A stretch of 64,000 nt of DNA. Origin: JAVXGM01 sp036657395. Lineage in GTDB: Bacteria > Bacillota > Clostridia > Peptostreptococcales > Anaerovoracaceae. Numbering within the stretch: the first letter of the stretch is position 1; each line of letters starts with the position of its first letter. Below the pieces are notes generated by a model. The model worked only from the letters and a program-made list of their open reading frames with translations. It made no database searches and was not told where the DNA came from. The position numbers were made by a program, and so were the translations under genes. Shown here piece by piece: positions 33,794 through 40,701 of the stretch. The stretch lies in the NCBI GenBank assembly GCA_036657395.1, contig JAVXGM010000001.1, positions 186,001-250,000 on the forward strand, given 5' to 3'.

Positions 33794-35532
33794 TACTCTC
33801 TACCTCCCAATTCTTTTTTACTATCAAGACTGACAGCAATACTAGCATTTTGTCGAGTGTCCGCTGCTTTTAAAAAGGCGAGAAGTCCCCAGGAAGCAAT
33901 CATACTAGTTCCTCCGCTTGATACAAATGGGAAGGTAACACCAGTAAATGGGAGAATATCAACAGAGCCTAAAACGTTTAGGGCTGTTTGGAAGATAAAT
34001 AGGGAAGTGGCAGCACATGCGGCAATGCTGTAATAGGAAGATCGCCCAGCGATAATAGATCGTACAGCAAAGACTCCTAAAGTAATGATACATGCAATGG
34101 CCAAAACGGAAATAATATATCCCCATTCTTCAGATAAAATGCCGAAGACCATATCAGTATCAGAAGCGTATACGTTGTGAAACCATCCGTTGCCTGCCCC
34201 TACCCCAGGAAGACCCCCATTAGAAGAAGCTGACATGGTTCTGGTCTGTTGGAATCCAGCACCAGATGGATCCTCCCACACATGGCCCCAAGTGGCAAAT
34301 CGTGCTTTAACATGAGGCTTTAATGTAAGAGCCAGCATTCCAGCAAGACCTACACCGCCAATGATTAAAATTAATTTTGAAAAATCGCCACTTCTAAGGA
34401 AAGCGATAACAAGGAATGTAACAAAGAATATTCCGGCTGCCCCAAAGTCACCCATTAAGGCTAGACATCCCATACAAAAGCCAGAGAAGAGCATAAATAT
34501 AGTTAAGTTTCCTTTTTGATAAAGTTCATCTAAGGTTGCAGCCCCAGCAATAATAAAGGCTATTTTCACAAGTTCGGAAGGTTGAATTGAAAATCCGGGC
34601 AAAGTAATCCAACTTCGGGAGCCATTAATTTCGCTTCCAAAAATAAGAGTGAAAACGAGCAAAACAGCACCTGCAGCCAAAACCAGAAGGCGTATTTTTT
34701 TTGCTCGAGTAAGATCCCTAAGAAACCAACACAGTGCAAAGAAAAGCACTACTCCTAAAATCACGCAGATAAGCTGCTTAGTCACAGAGCCTGGGCCGCC
34801 AGCACTGACGGATCTAAAGGCAGTGGAGCCAGTGACAGATAAGCTTAAAGTGGAGAGGAAGAATGCTATAGTTTCCATTTCAAAACCTACTCGGTTAAAG
34901 GAGCGAAGGACAATAACGTAAATCCACATTACTGCACATAAACCTATTATCCCCATAGGAATGCTAGCTGGACATTCTGCGCCAAAAGCTACTTTAAATT
35001 GTATAATAGTGAGAAGCTGAAATAAGGTTAAAGCCACCAGGGAAGACCATGGAGATATAGGGCGGCTTTTTCGTTTTCGCCTGTCTATATTGTCACGCCT
35101 TTCTGCTAGGCTGACATAGAGAAGAGTAAAGTCTAGACCTCCCAAGGATAATACATCGCCCCCTCGAAGAATTGTAGGCTTAGTAACCTTTTTCCCGTTA
35201 ATGTGGGATCCATTGGCAGAGTTTAAGTCATTATAACGCCAAATCCCCTCGGCATCACGAACCAAAGTTCCGTGACTACGTGAAACGCTTTTTAGATTTA
35301 CGACCACATCGGCAGAAGGTATCCGACCAATCAAATTTTCCCAATGGGTTAGGGGCGTGCTACTACCATCTGGTCCTGTGAGGTATGCCCATATTTCGGA
35401 TGGGTTTTTAACCTGGAGTAATGATCTAATAGATTTTACCAGAATAAAAATCGCCAAAAATACTAAGATCCAACGGGCAAACATTGTATAGTAAGGGCCA
35501 ATAACGGCCAGAATATTTGAAAATGTATCCAC
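33793..35532 (-). CDS. FHA-SEDS fusion: FtsW/RodA/SpoVE-family glycosyltransferase
   Basis: The 579-residue protein starts with a membrane helix (about 13-35), then an FHA phosphothreonine-binding domain (about 60-130, with GRIPSADVVV, SRSHGTLV and NSANGSHING), followed by a full SEDS domain with about ten helices. SEDS motifs include WITLPGFSIQPSELVKIAF near residue 305, GDFGAAGIFF near 355 and GLPGVGAGNGWFHNVYASDTDMVFGILSEEWG near 440-470, holding the catalytic Asp. The FHA part suggests control by a Ser/Thr kinase. It pairs with the PBP downstream by a one-base overlap. AAGGAGG precedes the ATG. Confidence 0.93.
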   Translation of the reverse strand: MDTFSNILAVIGPYYTMFARWILVFLAIFILVKSIRSLLQVKNPSEIWAYLTGPDGSSTPLTHWENLIGRIPSADVVVNLKSVSRSHGTLVRDAEGIWRYNDLNSANGSHINGKKVTKPTILRGGDVLSLGGLDFTLLYVSLAERRDNIDRRKRKSRPISPWSSLVALTLFQLLTIIQFKVAFGAECPASIPMGIIGLCAVMWIYVIVLRSFNRVGFEMETIAFFLSTLSLSVTGSTAFRSVSAGGPGSVTKQLICVILGVVLFFALCWFLRDLTRAKKIRLLVLAAGAVLLVFTLIFGSEINGSRSWITLPGFSIQPSELVKIAFIIAGAATLDELYQKGNLTIFMLFSGFCMGCLALMGDFGAAGIFFVTFLVIAFLRSGDFSKLILIIGGVGLAGMLALTLKPHVKARFATWGHVWEDPSGAGFQQTRTMSASSNGGLPGVGAGNGWFHNVYASDTDMVFGILSEEWGYIISVLAIACIITLGVFAVRSIIAGRSSYYSIAACAATSLFIFQTALNVLGSVDILPFTGVTFPFVSSGGTSMIASWGLLAFLKAADTRQNASIAVSLDSKKELGGRE

Positions 35533-35635
35533 AAATGCCTCCTTTAAATTTTGAATAGGACTATTATAACATACCTGGCCGAGAGCCTCTATAGATGTAA
35601 TGAATTTTTAAGATAAGAAAGTAGGAGGAGAATTA

Positions 35636-35671
35636 ATGGCATTTTATAGTTGCTGCCATGATGTTGATTAA
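35636..35671 (+). CDS. 11-codon frame with a strong ribosome site, probable fossil start
   Basis: AGGAGG with a 7-8-base spacer precedes ATG at 35636; the frame reads MAFYSCCHDVD and stops exactly where the truncated AEC gene ends on the other strand. It may be the start of a gene cut off by the same deletion, or a chance frame. Confidence 0.25.
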   Translation: MAFYSCCHDVD

Positions 35672-36366
35672 TTGTACTTGTCGCTAAGCAATGCTTTAAA
35701 TCGTATGTCTGCCAGTTGGATACCAATAATGAACATAGCCAAAGGTGTAGTTGTTGCACCAACAGCGGATATGGATTCCCATAGAAATTCGGGGAGGGTT
35801 ATATTTAGACAATATAGTGTAAGTCCGAGTATTACGCCGAAAACACAGGGGCTTAAAATATTCTTCAAGGTTGACTTAAAGCTAGATTTCTGGCTAGCTT
35901 TATCATTGGCAGCATAGCGCAGGAGAGCCATACCCAAGGTAAACATGAAGACGTCACAGGAAGCATCAAAAAGTGCACCATAAAACACTGCCTTGTGGCC
36001 GAAAAGACCATTAAGTACTGGAAGTCCAATAAAGCCGGTATTGCCAAACAATAGCATAAATGCCAGAAGACTTCCTTGCCATTTAGGTAGCTTAACTAGC
36101 TTGGTGACTAACCTAGAAACTAGTAAAGCAGTGATGAAAATCCCTAAGAAAGTTAAGACCATGTACTTGGAATCGTTTAGTATTTTGGCAGAATACTCCA
36201 TCTGCATAGCTGTAATAACCATGCAAGGAGATGTAACGTATGTGATAATAGAGGAAAGCCCTTCACTGTGCTGGACAGTTAATATATTTTTCTTCTTTAA
36301 TATGAAGCCTGGAATCAGCATAATGAATATTTTGATTAAGGCAAATAGTATTTCTGTAGTACCCAT
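35668..36366 (-). pseudogene. AEC-family (auxin efflux carrier-like) transporter, C-terminally truncated
   Basis: The 232-residue frame starts MGTTEILFALIKIFIMLIPGFILKKK and contains FGNTGFIGLPVLNGLFGHKAVFYGALFDASCDVFMF, typical of AEC transporters that export malate, auxin-like or other organic acids. Family members have about 300 residues and ten helices. This one stops after IQLADIRFKALLSDKYN, missing the last two to three helices. The start at 36366 is set by AAGGAGG; the frame is open to 36471 without a ribosome site. A deletion next to 35668 is the simplest explanation. Residual function is doubtful. Confidence 0.72.
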
Positions 36367-36465
36367 AATCCTCCTTAACTGTTGATAAATACATGATTCT
36401 TTAATGTGATAACAGTGTATCATAAGCCCTGCAAAAATAAATCTAACAAAATGTTCAGAAAATTC

Positions 36466-36494
36466 TTGCAAACATTTTAGGTCTATGCTATACT
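36466..36494 (+). promoter_or_regulatory. Promoter of the large RNA
   Basis: TTGCAA at 36466-36471 and TATACT at 36489-36494 with a 17-base spacer. Transcription should begin near 36501. Confidence 0.7.
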
Positions 36495-36500
36495 ATGTTT

Positions 36501-36986
36501 ACGGAAAGCAAAACAGGGATTTAAAAAATCTCGATTAAGCTTTTAGATAAATAACGAAGCAGAGTCAAGGGGCTCAGCGTAGAGAAGGAAGGTGGATCCA
36601 CCAGAAATGTTAGACGTAGTGAATAGATAACACTAATTGCGAAAAAGAGCAAACTTCCAAAATGAAAAGTGTCAAGGAGTCTAGGGAAGCATAGAATCGA
36701 AAGTGACGCAGGGTCGGATGAGGCGAAGGAGCAAAAGGAGACGAAGGGTCAAGTGGAGCAAAGTATCAGAGAGAAAATGTAGGAATCTAAGAGTCAAAAA
36801 AGGTTAGGAAGTTGGGGAAGATTCGAAGATGGAAACTTTAAAAGTACTGAAGTAGAAAAGTAAGAAGTGAAGAAGCCAATCAAATGAAAACATATGAGAA
36901 GGCATAAAACTTTTAGAAGCTGAGGTGTAAAGAAAGAAACTTCGATAGGGACGCTCAAAAGTGCGATTAGTGTTATCTTGTTTTTT
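36501..36986 (+). ncRNA. Large structured non-coding RNA candidate, about 480 nt
   Basis: No frame of useful length with a ribosome site exists here. The plus strand is strikingly purine-rich and follows a good promoter. GATAACACTAATTGC at 36626-36640 pairs with GCGATTAGTGTTATC at 36963-36977 (one G-U, plus an outer A-U pair), and a T-run follows at once, so a long-range helix closes an inner domain of about 320 nt and may serve in termination. Local elements include GGGATTT/AAATCTC (36516-36532) and the self-complementary GGTGGATCCACC at 36591-36602. Size and setting recall the ROOL, GOLLD and OLE classes, but I cannot assign it. It does not match RNase P RNA or tmRNA signatures that I know. 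Confidence 0.65.
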
Positions 36987-37023
36987 GTAAAAAATGCAAT
37001 TAAAAAGATTTATGTGAGATAGG

Positions 37024-37044
37024 AACCTGTATAAGGTTTTTTTT
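37024..37044 (+). terminator. Second terminator downstream of the large RNA
   Basis: AACCT (37024-37028) pairs with AGGTT (37034-37038), followed by a run of T to 37044. This may be the actual 3' end if the long-range helix does not stop transcription. Confidence 0.5.
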
Positions 37045-37117
37045 GTTTGCACAAACTTCTTCTCTAACACATATATATGTAATAGCAAATATACTTTTTT
37101 GAAGAGGAGGAGTCATT

Positions 37118-37372
37118 ATGAATTTAAGACTCAGATTGAAAAATAAGGCTACATTAATGGCACTGGCAGTATGTGCTGTAGCCATTGGCTATGAAATATT
37201 AGGAATAATGGGATTGACTGTGCCTGTAACTGAAACAGGAATGGTACACCTTATTAGCTTGGTACTAAATGGAATGGTGGCGTTGGGTGTGCTAGTGGAT
37301 CCTACCACCTGTGGTGTGAAAGACAGCTGTGAAGTTATGAAATATAATCAGCCTAAGGAAAGTATAGAATGA
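37118..37372 (+). CDS. Phage-type holin (phi LC3 family)
   Basis: The 84-residue protein resembles phi LC3-type holins: MNLRLRLKNKATLMALAVCAVAIGYEILG, a second hydrophobic segment (about 45-62, LISLVLNGMVALGVLV) and the conserved DPTTCGVKDS near residue 62. Holins form membrane pores to release endolysin. Here no endolysin or other phage gene is adjacent, so it is either a prophage relic or a domesticated small membrane protein. GAGGAGG precedes the ATG. It sits between the large RNA and tRNA-Lys, with a bidirectional terminator after it. Confidence 0.83.
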   Translation: MNLRLRLKNKATLMALAVCAVAIGYEILGIMGLTVPVTETGMVHLISLVLNGMVALGVLVDPTTCGVKDSCEVMKYNQPKESIE

Positions 37373-37396
37373 TTAATTCAAAAAAATTCAAAAACG

Positions 37397-37443
37397 AAAA
37401 ACGCTTAAACTACTATTAATATAGTAATTTAAACGTTTTTTTA
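37397..37443. terminator. Bidirectional terminator between holin and tRNA-Lys
   Basis: A 16-bp stem with two mismatches joins 37401-37416 to 37421-37436, flanked by an A-run on the left and a T-run (37436-37442) on the right, so it can stop both the holin and the opposing tRNA transcript. Confidence 0.85.
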
Positions 37444-37444
37444 T

Positions 37445-37520
37445 TGGTACACCATCACGGGTTCGAACCGTGGACACCCTGATTAAGAGTCAGGTGCTCT
37501 GCCAGCTGAGCTAATGGTGC
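37445..37520 (-). tRNA. tRNA-Lys (anticodon CUU)
   Basis: On the minus strand a full cloverleaf is visible: acceptor GCACCAT/ATGGTGT (one G-U), D-arm AGCTCAGCTGGCAGAGC, anticodon stem CCTGA/TCAGG with loop CTCTTAA, T-arm CACGG-TTCGAAC-CCGTG, discriminator A and encoded CCA. Anticodon CTT reads AAG lysine codons. Confidence 0.97.
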
Positions 37521-37654
37521 ACATCAAATTTCTTTTTTTGTGGAACATTAAAGAGTTTACCATGTTTATGTATTGGATGTCAACAACAAAACTATTAATT
37601 TCCGCACATAATTTTTTACCTACTGATCAAAATAAAAACAAGGAGGTATTAATT

Positions 37655-37795
37655 ATGAAAAACAACAAAAAAAATCGATCCGTGGAAAATAGGGAACAGA
37701 ATTGCCACGATGAGAAAAAAAATGAAAAAAATGTTCAAAATAATCGTTATCAAAATGAGCAGAAAAACCAAAGGGATGAAAACACAAGTAAATAG
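37655..37795 (+). CDS. Small hydrophilic Asn/Glu/Lys/Gln-rich protein, 46 aa
   Basis: The product begins MKNNKKNRSVENREQNCH and is almost entirely polar or charged, with one Cys and no hydrophobic core, so it is probably disordered. Similar small Asn-rich proteins occur in spore-forming Bacillota, but I cannot place it in a named family. AAGGAGG with an 8-base spacer marks the ATG at 37655 clearly, though the frame is open from 37514. An intrinsic terminator follows at 37854-37879. Function unknown. Confidence 0.62.
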   Translation: MKNNKKNRSVENREQNCHDEKKNEKNVQNNRYQNEQKNQRDENTSK

Positions 37796-37853
37796 TGCAA
37801 ATTAAGTTTAAACAATATTATTATGAAAGAGATACACTAATATATCTTAAAAT

Positions 37854-37879
37854 GAAGAGCGGGATTTCCCGCTCTTTTG
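37854..37879 (+). terminator. Intrinsic terminator after the 46-aa gene
   Basis: AAGAGCGGG at 37855-37863 pairs exactly with CCCGCTCTT at 37868-37876, followed by TTTG. Confidence 0.82.
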
Positions 37880-37919
37880 TTTAGTAAGGTAAAAACTGTG
37901 TAATTATCTAGGGTTATAA

Positions 37920-37948
37920 TTGCCATAGCGTAATTTATATAGTATAAT
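37920..37948 (+). promoter_or_regulatory. Promoter of the zinc-ribbon protein gene
   Basis: TTGCCA at 37920-37925 and TATAAT at 37943-37948, spacer 17. The leader to the start at 38091 is about 135 bases. Confidence 0.6.
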
Positions 37949-38090
37949 ATTAAAAGCTATAACCATGGAATCATTATATAAGCAAGGTTTTTTCTTATAT
38001 ATATTTACTTATAATGAACAAAAAAATATCACGATTTATAGTAGTGAAAACTACAAATATCAATTGATAATAATGGATGGAGGAAAATTT

Positions 38091-40661
38091 ATGTATTGTA
38101 GAAATTGTGGAAATGAAATAAAGGAAGGGGACAAGTTTTGTTCCTCATGCGGACAACAGGCAATTTTAGCAAACGCAGCAGATAAGCAAGAGGAGATTGT
38201 AATAAACCCAGAAGTGGTGGAGGGCCGTCCCACAAGAGAAGCTTTTGTGCCACCATTTGAAAATGAAGCTGTAGGCAAAACAGGCTTTATTAAAGAGGAA
38301 GAAAATCACACGGTTGCACCAGTAGAAGATTTTGATTGGAACATACATACTTTTCCTGGAATGGCAGTAGAAAAAACTGCTGATGTAGATTTTGCTTGGA
38401 CTGGAGGGCAAAGACCCATCAAGAAGGATATGCCAGAAGAGACATGTGCTAAAGCTAAACCAGAAGAAAATCTTTTTGGAGAAGCAATTAGAAGCTCTCT
38501 TGAAGAGGAGGGGACTCTAGCAGCAGATAAGGCTCCAGTGACGGATGAAATTTCAGTAACAGATAAAAACCTGAATGATACTTTATTTGGGCAGTTGGAC
38601 AATAAGACAGATGAGGCAAGAAAACAATCAGAAGAGATAGACAAGTTTTTTACATTTAATAAAAAGAATGAAGCATTTCAACAGCTTTTGGATCAGGAAT
38701 ATCAGAAAGCAAAGTCGGGAAATATTTTAGAAAACGAACTCAGCCAGGCAGAAGTTGCTACTGAAGAAAGATTTGCAGCATTTAAGCCAGAAGACCCTAT
38801 GGAGGACATGTTCCAAGCCGAAGGCATTGTAAAGGGATACGAACCAAAACCTATAGATTCAGATATTTTAGAAAAAATCGATGCAGCAGAAATAGAAAAA
38901 GAAGCAAGACTTGCTGCAGCTCAAAAGCGAGTTGATGAAGCTAAGGCACAAGCGGAAAAAGAGGTAAGAGAGTTTGAAGAAGCTGCAAAAGCTAGAGCGG
39001 AAAAAGAAGCAGCCGAAAAAATCGCCGCCGAGGCAGAAGCATTAAAAGTGCGCCAATCTGCACAGGCTATGGCCAACAAAGAAAGAGAAAAGGCAGAGGC
39101 GGAAGCTAGACTTTTGGCAGAAGCTAGAGCTAGAGTAGCTGCGGAGTCAGCAAAATTAAAAGAAAAAGAAGCCCGCAGTAAAGAACTAAAAAACATGGCA
39201 GTAATAAAGCCAGCACCAGAAAAAGAAGAAGGCAGCCAGATTTCAGAGATGGCCAAAGCAAGGGAACAGTTTTTCGGAGAGCAAGCACCAGCTGCAGTGA
39301 CACCAGACGTATCAGAAGTGCCAACAGATCAGCCAGTTACCTTAGATGATATTAAATTTAGCGGACTAGATCAGCAGAGTATGACTAAGACTATTGATAA
39401 AGATGCAATTCTTGAGGGAATAGCAACAGCAACAAAAAAGGTTGATTTAAGTGGTGAACAGATAGGCGAAACTTCTTCACAGCCATTTCCAGATTTCATT
39501 GGGCACCTAGACCATTTATCTGAAGAAGTAATGGATTCAGAAGTATTTACTGAGGCAGATTTGGCTATGAATGAAACCCCATCCATTAGTGATACAAAAA
39601 CAAACATGGATACAATTGTAATTCCTGATGCTGAACTTGCACAGATATTGAAGGGTGAGTTAGAGGCTTCAAAGGCCAATGATCTAGCAGAAGAAATAAT
39701 GCCAATAGGGGCAGCAGAGGCTATGGGTCAAGAAGAACCGATAACTGAGAGTGCTTCTGTAGAAGATCAAGTTACAGAGGATAAACCCGTATTTGCAGGA
39801 TTTGAAGAAGAAGAATCTACAAGAGAAAAAAAGAAGAGAGAAAAAAGAGAGCTTAAAGAGCAAAGACAACTAGAAAAGCAAGAACAACAAGACGCTGAAG
39901 AGAATATGTTCGAAGAGGAAGAAGACGGAAAGAGTGGAAAGGGTAAAATCGTATTAAAGGTTTGTTTAGTTATATTGATTATTATTCTAGCCTTAGAAGT
40001 TGCAGGAGTAGTAATTACACTTACTGCACCAAACAGCAGCGCAGGACAATTTGTTAACAAACAGTTAACAAAAGCTGTACAACTTATTACTGGGGACAGC
40101 AGCTACGAAGTAATAGCAGCATCTACTAGGACAGAGGCTGTAGAAGATAAGTCAGAAATGATTGCAAATAAAAAGGCAAGCAACAAGAATAATAATATTA
40201 AATCGATTGTATATAATCAGGATTTAAAACTTAATACTAAGAAGACCTACGAGGATGGTGACATTGCATTAAGCCAGCCAATTGTTGAGGTTGGATGGTA
40301 TAAAGATAAAGATGGAAAACAAGTTTATTACGATGAAGAAGCGGTAGGAGCAATTATTGCTTTTGAATCACAAAAGGTAGATATTATAAACAGTGGAGAT
40401 GACAGTGTTCTAAAAATGATGTCAAAAGATACTGATCTTTACAAAGAAGTGAAGGCATATAAGACGGCAGGAATAAAAGAAGAGTTTGAAGAATTGCAAA
40501 TTGGGCAAATTAGAGTTGCAGGTGCATTTTTCTATGTATGGGTATCCGAAAAGGTTACTGATACAAAGGATGGAGTAGAAAAAGAAAAAAATACGAATAA
40601 GATTTATCAGTTGGAGCTAGGAGACAGTTCAATAAATGTTGTAAATAGCTACAATATTTAG
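38091..40661 (+). CDS. Zinc-ribbon, coiled-coil membrane protein of unknown function
   Basis: The 856-residue protein starts with a double-Cys zinc ribbon (MYCRNCGNEIKEGDKFCSSCGQQ). It continues with a long acidic, low-complexity region (about 25-260), a strongly charged Ala/Glu/Lys coiled coil (about 262-375), another acidic part and a KKREKRELKEQRQLEKQEQQ stretch near residue 580. One membrane helix follows (about 625-650, CLVILIIILALEVAGVVI), and then an extracytoplasmic C-terminal domain of about 200 residues. Such an inside-out layout suggests a scaffold or sensor spanning the membrane. The frame opens at 37965, but GGAGG precedes the ATG at 38091. The UPF0182 gene follows after 40 bases and is likely cotranscribed. 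Confidence 0.78.
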   Translation: MYCRNCGNEIKEGDKFCSSCGQQAILANAADKQEEIVINPEVVEGRPTREAFVPPFENEAVGKTGFIKEEENHTVAPVEDFDWNIHTFPGMAVEKTADVDFAWTGGQRPIKKDMPEETCAKAKPEENLFGEAIRSSLEEEGTLAADKAPVTDEISVTDKNLNDTLFGQLDNKTDEARKQSEEIDKFFTFNKKNEAFQQLLDQEYQKAKSGNILENELSQAEVATEERFAAFKPEDPMEDMFQAEGIVKGYEPKPIDSDILEKIDAAEIEKEARLAAAQKRVDEAKAQAEKEVREFEEAAKARAEKEAAEKIAAEAEALKVRQSAQAMANKEREKAEAEARLLAEARARVAAESAKLKEKEARSKELKNMAVIKPAPEKEEGSQISEMAKAREQFFGEQAPAAVTPDVSEVPTDQPVTLDDIKFSGLDQQSMTKTIDKDAILEGIATATKKVDLSGEQIGETSSQPFPDFIGHLDHLSEEVMDSEVFTEADLAMNETPSISDTKTNMDTIVIPDAELAQILKGELEASKANDLAEEIMPIGAAEAMGQEEPITESASVEDQVTEDKPVFAGFEEEESTREKKKREKRELKEQRQLEKQEQQDAEENMFEEEEDGKSGKGKIVLKVCLVILIIILALEVAGVVITLTAPNSSAGQFVNKQLTKAVQLITGDSSYEVIAASTRTEAVEDKSEMIANKKASNKNNNIKSIVYNQDLKLNTKKTYEDGDIALSQPIVEVGWYKDKDGKQVYYDEEAVGAIIAFESQKVDIINSGDDSVLKMMSKDTDLYKEVKAYKTAGIKEEFEELQIGQIRVAGAFFYVWVSEKVTDTKDGVEKEKNTNKIYQLELGDSSINVVNSYNI

Positions 40662-40701
40662 GCTTTATGCAAATAGCATAGCGCACGAAGGAGGAAATAA
40701 C

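Noticed and set aside
36501..36986. The large RNA as RNase P RNA, tmRNA or 6S RNA
   Set aside because: I see neither the conserved RNase P core motifs, a tRNA-like 3' end with a CCA and TTCGAA arm, nor a 6S-type long rod with a central bubble.
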